From: Alitta virens
Taxonomy: Eukaryota; Annelida; Polychaeta; Phyllodocida; Nereididae
Direction: 5' to 3'
NCBI GenBank assembly: GCA_932294295.1
Contig: OW028579.1
Coordinates: 30,205,250 to 30,269,249, forward strand
Length of the DNA stretch: 64,000 nt
Position 1 is the stretch's first letter, and each line of letters opens with the position of its first letter. Of this stretch, positions 11,680-22,578 are shown piece by piece. The notes beneath the pieces are model-generated. The model made no database searches and was not told where the DNA came from. It saw nothing but the letters and a program-made list of their open reading frames with translations. The translations under genes and the position numbers were made by a program.

Positions 11680-11865
11680 GCTCTGCTGATGGTCCAGGGA
11701 CCCAGGTTCGATCCAAGGCCCAGGCACTTTTCATGAGCTGCATCCCAGCTGGATGTCAATCGCATGAGACGTTAAATTGGAGGTGGCTTGTACTCTGTGA
11801 TTATACTGAGGCAAATAAAAGACACAACCCATTGGATAAATGTGTAACATGGTGGACTCCAAGCC
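11680..11865 (+). mobile_element. tRNA-derived SINE, type 2
   Basis: A head remnant with B-box GGTTCGATCC is followed by the core GAGACGTTAAATTGGAGG, then TTATACTGAGGCAAATAAAA and GGATAAATGTGTAACATGGT. The same core occurs at 32370-32580 and in reverse at 62770-63045 and 3855-3960. It lies in the third intron of the receptor gene. Confidence 0.7.
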
Positions 11866-12243
11866 TGATCATCTCATCATTACGTCTGCATCTGGCAGCC
11901 AGTCATATAAACCGACTAAGCTTCAGATCCAGTGTCATTGAGATATTAGACATTAGAAATCCCACACAGCTAGTTGAGCTACTTGAGTCACCCTATCCAT
12001 CAATACCTGCCCAGCTTACCTGAGTTGTACCTTTGGTTTTATACACTAGAAGATTACAGTCACCATGGAAACATTTGTCTGTTCCACACTTCTTCTCTCT
12101 GTCTATGATAGTATGTCTCCTCTTTATCTCTGTCTGAACAACTGTACTAGATTTGCAAGTCATTATAATGCCTGAAAGCTGCAAAACTGGTCAACTTTAT
12201 ACATAGAATAACTTGCTCAGCCAAAATCCAGAAACGTAGTACC

Positions 12244-12379
12244 GTAATGGAGGGTATTATCGACAGGGCAGGTATTTTCGACACTTAAATTAGTTTTGTT
12301 AAAGAAAAATATAAAAATTGTTAACATTTTAATGCGAGTGTCGAAAATACCCGCCTTGTCGATAATACCCTCTGTTACG
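12244..12379. mobile_element. MITE-like hairpin element
   Basis: A 136-bp element with ~42-bp terminal inverted repeats. The left arm holds GAGGGTATTATCGACAGGGC followed by AGGTATTTTCGACACT; the right arm is its complement with a few mismatches. The ~45-bp centre is AT-rich. It sits in the third intron and has no coding capacity. Confidence 0.8.
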
Positions 12380-12969
12380 ACACGTCAAACATTTGACATT
12401 TACAAATGTCACACAGCATTCGGTGACAAAGTTCATATCATTTATCAATTTACCAGATCGGATTGACACAAGACCAACATTGGCTGCCGTTGACCGATAC
12501 CAATCCAACATATGTGACAAGTCACATCGCCTAAATGACACAAGCGGCTGTGTTCCGTCAGGGACCAACACAATACGACAAAGCCAGATAAAATCTGCTA
12601 TATGATGCAATCTGCCACTAAACGAAACAGTCTGGCTATAGCTGGCTACTCAAAGCCAGATCTAAAATTACAAGCAGCACTATCTGGTGCATGAGTTGAG
12701 AGTTACGTATATTCGCCGTTTCTTGTTAAAAAGATTCATGTCTATTGCAAATACATATTTATGATATATTAGTTACATTTCTTACACCAAGGGTTTATAT
12801 TTTTTTCAGTGGTAGTTGTAGGCCGACTATTAGCTAGGAGTAGACAGGAGCAGCTGGCTTTATATATTTCTGTAGCAAGGAATAGGTCACTACAGCTGTC
12901 TAGAGTTGACTATATTTATGTAACTGACTGTACGTATCTGGGCATAGCCTCTCTCACGACATTACTTAC

Positions 12970-13333
12970 CTTTAGTGTCACAGACTTGAAAATCACAGAC
13001 GTCGGGCGGAAGCACTTGGTTATTGGGCCAATGGATGGCAATCTGGTCATGAAATCTTGGGGTCAGAGTTTCACCCCTTTCGGGGTAAACTTCAAAAACA
13101 GGCACAAACTTATTGTCACTTGGAGAATAATCCCAGAAAGTAAAAGTCATGATAACATCAGCAAAGTCATCAGTCGTTGCGTTTCCATAGAACCTAGCAA
13201 ACGTCAAGTTTCTCATTGCTTTTGAAATGTCGTTGTTATGGAGAACAGAGTTATTGGCTGTTGCCTTAGCAACGGTTATTGCGGTTGCTAAGAGCTGAAT
13301 TGCGTCAAATAATTGTTCTTCACCATGATATAA
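12970..13333 (-). CDS. Receptor gene exon 3: C-terminal half of ANF-binding domain
   Basis: A 364-nt exon on the minus strand between acceptor TTTGATTTCCAG and donor ACTAAAG|GTAAGTAA. It enters in phase 0 and leaves in phase 1, matching exons 2 and 4. The product begins LYHGEEQLFDAIQLLATAI, which matches the helix with the AxxLYDAV-like pattern late in ANF_receptor domains. It continues with GNATTDDFADVIMTFTFWDY, the equivalent of the glycosylated GN-x-T segment that precedes the last strands in natriuretic peptide receptors. It ends with PPDVCDFQVCDTK, a Cys-containing juxtamembrane segment. Two N-glycosylation sequons (NNS, NLT/NAT) are visible. The domain would lie outside the cell and help form the ligand pocket. 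The family call is strong; the ligand is unknown. Confidence 0.88.
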
Positions 13334-13626
13334 CTGGAAATCAAAAATAGCAGAATTAATATTGGCATATCTTACGCGCGCAATCTTATTTTGTGTCTTC
13401 AATAGGTGAATCCCATTTTTTTTATTTATAATATGCTACAACAGAGGTTACTTTCCTGTTAATGCAGACCTAATTAATAGAACAATATTGCCGCATTTAA
13501 TTAGGTGCAGCCAAATCCAGTTGAAACCTTGTCTGGTGACGTCACAATTTACTTTGCTGGCTACAGTACATGTTCAGCACACAGTATTACAAGAAAAGAA
13601 CCTGGAAAACTGACTGGCTTATTACT

Positions 13627-13768
13627 TGGCCAAATGTGCCACATGCGTTTTCCATGAGAAGGATAAACGCATGGAAAACGCATAGTTTTTTTATGATGTA
13701 GTGAAAACCATGCGTTTTCATGCGTTTATCCAAATGCATGGAAAACGCACGTGGCACATTTTTCGCCA
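13627..13768. mobile_element. MITE-like hairpin element
   Basis: About 142 bp in the second intron. The left arm TGGCCAAATGTGCCACATGC and onward pairs with the right arm ending ACGTGGCACATTTTTCGCCA. Inside, the phrase GCGTTTTCCATG and its complement recur several times, so the whole element can fold on itself. Confidence 0.75.
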
Positions 13769-13789
13769 TGTAAGATGTGGGTGGGTGGG

Positions 13790-13975
13790 TGAATGAGGGC
13801 TACCCGTCCTGTATTTCTGCACCTGTTGGGCTGGGCTAGTTAAGACAGGCAGGGACCATGACAGTGAGATGAAGGATGAAACAGCCATCCAACTTAGGTT
13901 TGACCAGGAATTGAACCCAGGAGTCAGTGGCTAGAAGCCCAGCCCCCTACTACTGAGCTACTACCACCCCACTGG
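13790..13975 (-). mobile_element. tRNA-derived SINE, type 1
   Basis: On the minus strand the head reads GTAGCTCAGTAGTAGGGGGC, then a B-box GGGTTCAATTCC. The body has the GGATGGCTGTTTCATCCTTC and CTGCCTGTCTTAACTAGCCC markers and ends in GCAGAAATACAGGACGGGTA. It lies in the second intron of the receptor gene, directly beside a hairpin element. Confidence 0.85.
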
Positions 13976-14028
13976 CTTCCTAAGAAGTTGGCTTACAAAG
14001 AAAACTATAAGATTAAAATGTAACCTAC

Positions 14029-14423
14029 CAAATTTGATGGAAAAGCTGCTACATGTACAAAGTCATCAATGGTGGTATTTTCGTACATATTGTCTGTGAA
14101 AGGCGTTTGTTTGTAGGTTGCGCCTTGGTCAGTAGTGACGTCAGTGATGACCTCATCAGTTTTTGGAGGTGTCACGTGACTTAGTTCATCCAATGGAATT
14201 TCGAGGAAGGAAAATGGCTGAGCAGAAACAAGAAATAATGAAATCGGTTGTCGCAAATGTTTTTGGAAAACTTTTCGCTGCCACCAAGCGTTCTTTGCAT
14301 CGATTCGTTGAAAGTCGTCTTGTGAGTGAATCGCAAAATGTGCTCGATTGAGTAAGTCAGGAGATTGCTCTAGAGCATGAGCCATCGTCTCCATGTCTGC
14401 ATCGACCAGACACATTATGATGG
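14029..14423 (-). CDS. Receptor gene exon 2: middle of ANF-binding domain
   Basis: A 395-nt exon on the minus strand with acceptor CACTCGTTTCAG and donor AAATTTG|GTAGGTTA. Exon 1 leaves a single G; with the first two bases CC this makes an alanine codon, so the junction reads RVK-A-IIMCLVDADMETMAH. That fits the strand in ANF_receptor domains that precedes the helix after the hinge. The exon continues with the inter-lobe region and leaves in phase 0. A sequon (NTT) lies near its end. The 395 nt encode about 132 residues with no internal stop. Neighbouring introns are about 4.25 kb (to exon 1) and 0.7 kb (to exon 3). Confidence 0.88.
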
Positions 14424-15909
14424 CTGAAACGAGTGAAAAATTATGAATATCACTGTATAAATAAACATTAACAAGCATTAAATAGCAACAAAGATGGCTG
14501 ATAACAATAGGAATTTGGTTTACAGATACTTTTTTCTTTATCTTTCATAATTTATATTTTTTCAAGAGCATCATACAACTTCGCTTCAACCTCAATCCCT
14601 GCCCCTCCAAAGTTACCTTCTTGCTATGTATCGCCTGTAACTGATACTAATGGCGAGGCACAGCTATATTTTTAATGGCGCGGCATAGCTGTTTTTCTTT
14701 CTGTATTTTTTGATGATTTTCAATCTCCCCCTTGCCCTCGAAAGTACTGGATCCGCTACTGTCAAAGGAATTGTTATTTCGATGGGAGCATAAAATTACA
14801 GCCAATTACTCTAGTGACATCCTGCAGGTATATAACAATGCAGTTTGATGACCTGTTTCCTGGATAGGTGTTATTTCCCAATGTCACAGTGATATTATGA
14901 TGCTCCTGTAATTCAGGTAGCAAGCACGAGTTGTCTTTTCCCAAAAAAAGACAGTTAATAATTGTGGGATGGCAACCTCAGTGATAGCGATGATGTGAGC
15001 TCTTAAGCCCCTGCGGTTAACCCTATTTTCAAGGCTGAATTTTTCCCAAGGAATTGAGAAAGACTCTGGCTTGGCCTGCCAAAGGTGTCATTGCAAAGTC
15101 GGCAGTAATTCCCAGAACATTTAGGCCAGTGACAGCGGGCAAAGATCATGCAGATGTGATGTGAAAACTCCCATGGAGCAAGGGGCATCACTCATCAACC
15201 TCAGAAATAAAGGTTTTTGTCGACGTTTCATTGTAGTAGTGCCATATTCCATGACATGCAAGTATGACAAAACTGAAATACTAAGCTGAAAAGCTCTAAA
15301 TTACTGCAGTAATGACCGGCAGTTTTGATTTTAAACCAACATTGGCCAAAATCAGCCGAAACGGGCTGCCGCCGAGCCGATGCGACATGATAATTGTCAT
15401 CTTTGAGAATATTAGAACCCAAGAGAAACCAATACCATGCCAAATTGGACCCAATGAATCCTGATGTCAAGACAACAGTGTTGCAACATTGGGCCGGCCC
15501 AAACTTCAGCCGATGCGCATCTCACCAGCAAAGCATAATTTACAAAAGTTCATGAACAGCACAACACACCCACTTTCTAACCTACTTTCATGACTACAGC
15601 TGTGCATTCTGGGAAGACCATTTTTGGCATTCCCTGCACAATATGTTTTCCAAAGAGTGCATGCATCCAAGGCACCGAGAAGTCTTCGTTTCCCAAATAT
15701 CGAAACCTCTAGAAATCTTGGCAAATTTCAGTTTCTCGACTTCCCGGTTTGTGTTCCAACGCAAAATAAAAACAGAAGCTTCTGATAAGAGTTTTTACCA
15801 TTGTCGTCTTCAGGAATACAAACACCACCAAACAGTGGTTAAAGAGATTTTGGGGCTTAAACTCATAAGACTGCAGTAAAAAAGAAACCAGCTTGGACAT
15901 TAGGCTCTA
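14424..15909. other. Intron 1, left part, gene-free
   Basis: No further exon is needed between exons 1 and 2 because their phases agree. GCC-rich fragments at 15100-15200 and 15320-15520 share short words with the mobile elements here but have no clear boundaries. Confidence 0.4.
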
Positions 15910-16162
15910 GTCCTTATTTGATCTTATCTTAACTTATCTTATCTTCAATTGTACTTATTTATATACTTATTTTAACTTGTTTCATACACATACATGTATA
16001 TATATATTTTCTTTAATTTTGATTTAATTGTTTCCTTTTGTGATTGGGTCAGGCCGATTACATACGCTAGGTGTCAAGTTTGGCAAGACCAATAAGTAAT
16101 TTGTAATGTTTTTGTATTGTGACAATCAATTAAATTTATTGAATACAAATTTACTACCACTA

Positions 16163-16229
16163 CTATCTTATCTTTTCTTGTCTATCTTATCTTATCTATC
16201 ATATCTTATCTTATTTTATCTTGTCTTGT
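16163..16229 (+). repeat. (TCTTA)n pentanucleotide repeat
   Basis: TATCTTATCTT-type repeats, related to a shorter run near 15918-15955. The complementary (AAGAT)n arrays are at 20.3 kb and the same orientation recurs at 54.6 kb. Confidence 0.85.
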
Positions 16230-16526
16230 CAAAGCTCAGCTCTTGTCAAAGCTCTTGTCAAAGCTCTTGTCAAAGCTCTTGTCAAAGCTCTTGTCAAAGC
16301 TCTTGTCAAAGCTCTTGTCAAAGCTCTTGTCAAAGCTCTTGTCAAAGCTCTTGTCAAAGCTCTTGTCAAAGCTCTTGTCAAAGCTCACGTCAAAGCTCAC
16401 GTCAAAGCTCTGGTCAGTTTTTGTCAAAGCTCTTGTCAAAGCTCTTGTCAGTTTTTGTCAAAGCTCTTGTCAAAGCTCTTGTCAAAGCTCTTTTCAAAGC
16501 TCTTGTCACAGCTCTTGTCAAAGCTG
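16230..16526. repeat. 12-bp minisatellite, about 24 copies
   Basis: The unit is AAAGCTCTTGTC. The first half is near perfect; later units carry substitutions (CACGTC, TGGTC) and two interruptions of GTCAGTTTTTGTC. Because 12 is divisible by 3 and the unit has no stop in most frames, it yields long artefactual frames (KALV, SKLL, QSSC, and FDKS on the other strand). It lies in the first intron of the receptor gene. Confidence 0.95.
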
Positions 16527-16849
16527 TTAGCAACAAAATAGCCTACGTGTCAAATTGCTTCATAGTTTTTCCCAGAATTTGGTTGTCACTTTACTAATTA
16601 TATCAAGATCTCATTATATTGTCACAATGAACTTGCAAATAACACACTGTGCATTGACCCTGACAGTATGCCAAATCCATCGAGGAACTCTTCAGCTGTA
16701 TTTCAGCTGAATATTGGAAGCTAGAAATGTTCGGTAGCTTTAGATTCGTGGTGCTTTGTAGTTCGTGTCTACACTGTAAATAAATGTAAATGTCTGTTAT
16801 CCTCATGGAGGAGCTCATCTGACTATAACATTTACATCCTTGGCAGGCC

Positions 16850-17105
16850 TGTTCAAGCTTGAGCCTTTCTCAACTCCACGGCTAAGGAGCATACACCCAG
16901 CATGCGGCCAATTACGGCGCTTCATGGGTCAAGCACTCACAATTGCCATCCCTACCTGTAGCCAAGTACCCATTTACACCTGGGTGGAGTGGAGCAAAGT
17001 TGCAGAGGACCTGCTCAGTTCCTCCATGTCATGACTGGGACTCGAACCCTATAACCTTCCACTTTGCCGGTGAGCACCTTGACCACTAGGCCACGACACC
17101 TCACT
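16850..17105 (-). mobile_element. tRNA-derived SINE, type 3
   Basis: On the minus strand the head reads GTGGCCTAGTGGTCAAGGTG (A-box-like), then GGGTTCGAGTCCC (B-box), a spacing typical of a tRNA-Ser/Leu-like head. The body includes CCACCCAGGTGTAAATGGGT. It differs from types 1 and 2 in the body and lies in the first intron of the receptor gene. Confidence 0.8.
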
Positions 17106-17287
17106 GCGTGGTTGGGCTTGAAAAGACCCCACCAGATGTGTACATGGTATGGAACCATAATCCCATCATCATTACTTCTGCCAACTTAGTTGTTCATATG
17201 ACAACGTCGTGGAATAAATTCCTGTATTCTCAAAATGAACATGTGATAACTTATAGTAGGCCTATCTATATGCATTGTGGACAAGTG

Positions 17288-17336
17288 ATAGTTATTGCCC
17301 GCAGGAGGCTGATTCAGGATTATGTGAGCGCGTTAG
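17288..17336. mobile_element. Single arm of the GGAGGCTGATTCAGG hairpin family
   Basis: The words GTTATTGCCC, GGAGGCTGATTCAGGATTA and GTGAGCGCG match one arm of the hairpin element at 50147-50243. No second arm is seen here. Confidence 0.55.
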
Positions 17337-17839
17337 CATAAGACAATATTTTTTGTTACTGTGACAACATGGATAACTTTACTGATGGCATATTGTTCAA
17401 AGACATATCTGATTATTTTCCAATATTCAGCATTAAAAAAAAACTGTCAAAATTAAAGACAGTCCCAAATTAGTTAACATTAGATCATATTTCAAACGCA
17501 ATTATGATAATTTTGCACATAAAATTATTGAATTTAATTGGCATCAAATATACAACTTGACTGACTGTCAGGAGGCATGTACTCTCTTTCACATTTCAAA
17601 AAGATATTGTTTATTGTTTATCATTGTTTATTGAGTAGATAACTCATCTCAAAGGCATAATTGATGCCGCTGTAGGGATGAGGGTAATCAGAGCAAAATG
17701 TACGCAAGTAATCAAGTAGAAAAATAGTAGATGCAGAAAGTCAGCATAATTTTGAAAATTGTAGATGTTAACATGAAACCGAGCATGAATAGCAATTTAG
17801 TAGCTTACATTCATCTATGTAGGATTTGTATCCATTGAC

Positions 17840-18600
17840 ACTATGTGTGTAGATTTTTTTCTTTATTATTCTTAAGCATGTTATTAAAGATAAGTGGATA
17901 TTTGTTTGACATACAATGTTTGGCAAATTCATGTCTCACAATGGGTAGTTTAAGATTATTTGTTTGTCCAGTTAAATATCCATGGGTGTTTTGTTGAAAA
18001 TAATTTTTCATTTCAGTTATTAAGTAATGTGGATACATTGAATGTTCAAATTTGAAACAGAATTTATAATCCCCTGCAGTGCACACAGATCAGTGATTTT
18101 TAGCACATTTACTTTTTGGAACAGATTTGAGGTGTGAGCTGTAAAATGGCTCTTGGTCAAGATATGTAAGTACTGCTCTTTTTTGCAGTGTTATTAATAT
18201 GTTGGACTTCCAGCCCCATACCATCAGTCCATAATTAAGGCGTGGAAGTATTAATGTATTATATATATTTAATAGTGCATTTATAGGCAGTTCTTTTTTT
18301 ATTTTTGACATAATCCTAGGGTTTTTGAAATTTTCTTAGAAATTAGCTCCACATGATAAGTTCATTTTCAATGTTCATCTATAATAAGACCCAGGAAGTT
18401 AACTTTATTTACAAATTCTATTCTGGTGACATCTATGTATAAATTAGGATACAGAATTTTCTTTTGTGGTGTATGAAATATTATTGCTTTGGCTTTTCCA
18501 ATGTTTAATGAGAGTTTGTTTAATTTCAGCCAGTCTGATGTATAATTGTTTAATGTGTGTGTTTTGTATGTCTGTTGATGTATGACGAGATATTTAATTC
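17840..18600 (-). mobile_element. LINE fragment in intron 1
   Basis: A 5'-truncated non-LTR retrotransposon on the minus strand. From 18530 to 18340 it encodes LSLNIGKAKAIIF and VNFLGLIIDEH, the end of an RT domain. From 18311 to 18090 follows IYNTLILPRLNYGLMVWG and LQKRAVLTYL. From 18086 to 17841 is a C-terminal domain ending LPIVRHEFAKHC. This order is typical of jockey/CR1-like ORF2 proteins after the catalytic block. The frame is broken by at least two stops or shifts. Its 5' edge has a TTCAATTCAATTCAA run at about 18596-18612, only about 65 bp from the exon 1 donor. Confidence 0.85.
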
Positions 18601-18676
18601 AATTCAATTCAACATGAGATAAAATACTCAATGTTTGTTACAGAAATACATGAACCATAGACATGAGGGGACTCAC

Positions 18677-19370
18677 CTTTGACTCGAGAGGGTATTTGAG
18701 CTATTTTAGAACGGGCACCTTTAAGCGTGAAGAGCTTTGAGTATATGTTTACGGAGTTTGCAACAATGAGTTCCTTCCTGACCAGCTCCTCTTGGATATC
18801 CTGAGCGATAAGCTGCATGCGAAGATCAGAGGAGTAGAAGATGATACTTCGCTTCCAACGGAAGTGCAACATTGTTGTAGCAAGGGCTTGACCTGTGGAT
18901 GTCGCAGGCGCGACAGTCCGTGCGGGTGTTCCATATTCCTGAGGACTTCCGCTGAAATCTTGCACGCACGCCCAGTGGAGGACAAGGGTCTTCCAAGTGG
19001 TGGCCATTCTAGTTGCAGGTTCACACAACGACTGCACGTAAGGACCGATTATCGCATCGGGCTTATCGGCCATGTTCTTTATATCGACGAGTCGCTCCAT
19101 CACCTCAACATCGTCACAAGCATTCTGGGTATCAATAATCAGCTGAGTACGATGTGGTTTCAACATTTGATTAGCCGACTCCGTAGCATCCACTATGCTG
19201 CTATTCACTCTTTTACTGAACTCCGGATCGCAGAGTGGCGCGAACACGGTCACTTTAAACATTTCACCTTGACCTTGGGTTGTGTTCATCATGCTAAACA
19301 GGTCAAGGACGACCACCAGCGCCACCAATTTAATGAATGACCCAATTACTCGGATGTTGGTTGTTGCCAT
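18677..19370 (-). CDS. Receptor gene exon 1: signal peptide and N-terminal lobe of ANF-binding domain
   Basis: The exon starts at ATG (19370) and has 231 codons plus one base before the donor GTCAAAG|GTGAGTCC. Residues 1-26 are a basic start plus a hydrophobic stretch (FIKLVALVVVLDLFS), a good signal peptide. From about residue 38 the chain reads FKVTVFAPLCDPEF, the first strand of an ANF_receptor fold. Next come a segment with C85, then DAIIGPYVQSLCEP (C116), LVLHWACVQDF (C135) and FRWKRSIIFYSSD, all equivalents of conserved stretches in natriuretic peptide receptors and receptor guanylyl cyclases (the GP-x-C and GW-x-x-x-x-x-Y-S regions). The protein should be a type I membrane receptor for a peptide or similar ligand. 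A perfect CRE-type palindrome TGACGTCA lies just upstream (19379-19386) and may be regulatory. The exact subfamily cannot be set without the cytoplasmic part. Confidence 0.9.
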
Positions 19371-19386
19371 GTCATGGATGACGTCA

Positions 19387-19820
19387 CAATCAGCATGTTA
19401 AGATGACTTCCGGTTTGATTTTGGAATGTGATGTCATCGTTTCTTGTTCATCACATGACTGAACCAGTTGCTGACTGTGTACTGGGATTGTCTGAAATCA
19501 ATAATATGTCACATTTTCAATTATATTCATGCAAGAGTAGGCACATATATAAATTGACAATACACAATAATGTCTACTTGTAGCAAAATAAATCTTTCAT
19601 TGGCTTGAGACTGGCTCATTTAAGTGCATAAAAAGAAGTCATCCAGTATTAGAGACATTATATCAAATGTATCACATAGTGACTGCAGATGCCTGTTTCC
19701 ACCAACCACACCCACCTATTGAAAACTCCTCAACCCGAGTTGTGAGTCTGCGAATTATTGTTTCAAATACTGCAGAAACAATACACAGACACATCACATG
19801 CACATGAATACATGCATGAC
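19387..19820. other. Upstream region of the receptor gene
   Basis: Presumed promoter and 5' untranslated region of the minus-strand receptor gene. I see no clear TATA box at a usual distance, and no repeat family. Confidence 0.35.
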
Positions 19821-19892
19821 ATCTATCTTTCTATCTATCTATCTATCTTTCTATCTATCTATCTATCTACCTGTCTATCTATCTATCTGTCG
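19821..19892 (+). repeat. (TCTA)n microsatellite
   Basis: About 70 bp of TCTA with TTTC and CTGT variants. Confidence 0.9.
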
Positions 19893-20257
19893 ATTTTTCC
19901 ACATAATTTTTTATTTTTCCTCAATGCCTGTCTATCTGTCGATCCTTTTTTTGTTTTCTATCGAAGTTTTTCATATTGACAGACCCATTCCACGTGGCCA
20001 CAATATGGCCGCCTCTGATTGGACATGATTTACACTAGTGTACTCCATTAACGCTCGCGTGTCAGCGCCACATGACTGTGTTCCGGCCTTCTGAACAAGA
20101 GTGCGACAGCATCTTTGCTCAATTAATGCTAGCAAGGAAAGAGCTTATACATCATCATTACGTAATACCACCAAACAAAAGCTAAGAAAAATGGGGGATG
20201 TAAGTCAAGCACCTCCAATGGTTTACTTACAGGTATTTAGGACTGGGTGTTTTGTTA

Positions 20258-20476
20258 AGACAAGACAAGACAAGATAAGATAAGATAAGATAATATCTTA
20301 TAAGATAAGATAAGACAAGAAAAGACAAAATATGGTAAGATAAGGTAAGACAAGACAAGATAAGATTAGACAAGAAAGATAAGATAAGATAAGATAAGAT
20401 AAGATAAGACAAGAAAAGACAAAATAAGGTAAGATTAGACAAGAAAGATAAGATAAGATAAGATAAGATAAGATAA
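20258..20476. repeat. (AAGAT)n pentanucleotide array
   Basis: About 220 bp of AAGATA and AAGACA units. It includes a partial inverted stretch (TAAGATAATATCTTA) near 20287-20302 and repeated blocks of AAGACAAGAAAAGACAAAAT. Confidence 0.9.
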
Positions 20477-20905
20477 GTACCTGAACCTTGTTATGATTAA
20501 AACCATCGTAATAGTTAGGCGTTCATACCAAAGTAAACATTTTTTTATAGGAAATTGTATTTTGAATCGGGTTGAGTATGTCAGTAAGCCCTTCGCTATA
20601 AAGGCTATGCAGTGAATACGAATAAGAATAATTATGTTGTATTTGCATCATAGGACTTTGCCCCTTTATTAATAGAGATCACCTAACCATTAAGACCAAT
20701 AAATGCTGCAGCAAAAGTGGTCTTAATGTGACATTATGCAGTATATTTGAATATAGGTCAGGCAGATACTTTGAGAGGTAGCCTCATTATGAATTTTCCC
20801 TTCATTATGTATTACAATGAAACAGATCCTTGTAACTGAGTCGCCATTAGGACATTCACTAGCTTCAATTAGGTTATTGTATATTATTGTATAAGATGTA
20901 TAGAT

Positions 20906-21171
20906 ATAGGTAGATATGTATAGATATAGGTAGATATGGATAGATATAGATAGATAGATAGATCGAAAGATGGATGGATAGACAGATAGATAGATAGATA
21001 GATAGATAGAGAGATAGATAGAGAGATAGATAGATAGATAGATCGAAAGATGGATGGATAGACAGATAGATAGATAGATAGATAGATAGAGAGATAGATA
21101 GAGAGATAGATAGATAGTTAGATCGAAAGATGGATGGATAGACAGATAGATAGATAGTTAGATAGATAGAG

Positions 21172-21215
<44 letters not shown>

Positions 21216-21511
21216 CGAAAGATGGATGGATAGATAGATAGATAGATAGATAGTTAGATAGATAGAGAGATAGATAGAGAGATAGATAGATAGATAGATC
21301 GAAAGATGGATGGATAGACAGATAGATAGATAGTTAGATAGATAGAGAGATAGATAGAGAGATAGATAGATAGATAGATCGAAAGATGGATGGATAGACA
21401 GATAGATAGATAGATAGATCGAAAGATGGATGGATAGACAGATAGATAGATAGTTAGATAGATAGAGAGATAGATAGATAGATAGATAGATCGAAAGATG
21501 GATGGATAGAC

Positions 21512-21546
<35 letters not shown>

Positions 21547-21599
21547 GAGATAGATAGAGAGATAGATAGATAGATAGATCGAAAGATGGATGGATAGAC

Positions 21600-21634
<35 letters not shown>

Positions 21635-21752
21635 GAGATAGATAGAGAGATAGATAGATAGATAGATAGATAGACAGACAGATAGATAGATAGGTAAATA
21701 GGTAGATAGGTAGATAGGTAGATAGTAGATAGATAGATAGATAGATAGATAG
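20906..21752 (-). repeat. GATA/GACA array with 80-bp higher-order pattern
   Basis: About 0.85 kb of (GATA)n. The marker GATCGAAAGATGGATGGATA recurs about nine times, at 20961, 21041, 21121, 21213, 21297, 21377, 21417, 21489 and 21577. Spacings are mostly 80 bp and all are multiples of 4. Marker, GACA block and GAGA blocks thus form a longer repeat unit on top of the tetranucleotide. The long YLSI reading frame on the minus strand is an artefact. Confidence 0.95.
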
Positions 21753-22578
21753 ATTTATTTTGCTCACATCACTGTACAGTGTAATTACAGGTTAATAACC
21801 TAAGTTAAATGGATCACACCTGCAAATGTCAGTAGTCACTTGAGTTGGTAACAGTAATAAAGTAGAATCACTTCTCAATTTTCACTTGATTCTGAGAACA
21901 TGATGTCACAGTTTTCTCCTGTGTTTATGCAAATTTCATGCTTGTTTTCCTAATGAAACAAAACAATACTCGAGCCAAGCAAGACAACATTGTAAAGCAT
22001 TATGACATAATCTAGATTTTATCAAAAAGATTTAGTAGTTAACAGTTTGTTTGACTTAATCAATTAATGTTTTCTGTTTCTGATCGGCCACAGTGCTTCA
22101 GGTGGCCCTAAACAAGTACAAAAGGAAGAATCTTTTGGCTTTTATTATGTTGAATACATAGTAAACTGTGACATCACACTACAATACTGCCTTTGCTTGG
22201 TGTGGGCATGATGTCACACTTTCTGCAGAGCATCACAGTTTACAGAATTGACCAATCAGTGGCTGCAAAACCCTCATTATATCACAGATGGAAAAAAAAT
22301 AAAAAAGACTATTCTACATAATTATTACAATGATAGTAATTCGTCTTCAGCCTTTCATTTTGATCGGATCACGCACTAGCACCAGCACAATGCACTGTCG
22401 CATTTGGAGAGCACCTGGACCCGCATAGTTTGACAGCTTGGCTGTTAGTCCTGACTGAGCCATCTTGCCCTTTCAACTGAGCTGCCTGAGCCTCTACATT
22501 GGTCACACCTTGAAGGAAGTAGATACGCAGTTCTAGCGTCGTCACAGCAATAGTGAGTGCTTCAGAAATTCTTCAAAG
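21753..22578. other. Gene-free stretch, probable 5' end of the DIRS-like element
   Basis: The 5' boundary of the following retrotransposon must lie here. I cannot see a terminal repeat because its expected partner at the 3' end has been lost. Confidence 0.4.

Noticed and set aside
16106..16597. Frames with KALV, SKLL, QSSC or FDKS repeats
   Set aside because: All come from one 12-bp tandem unit read in different frames.
20874..21767. A 297-codon open frame of YLSI repeats on the minus strand
   Set aside because: The (GATA)n array has no stop in this frame; not a protein.
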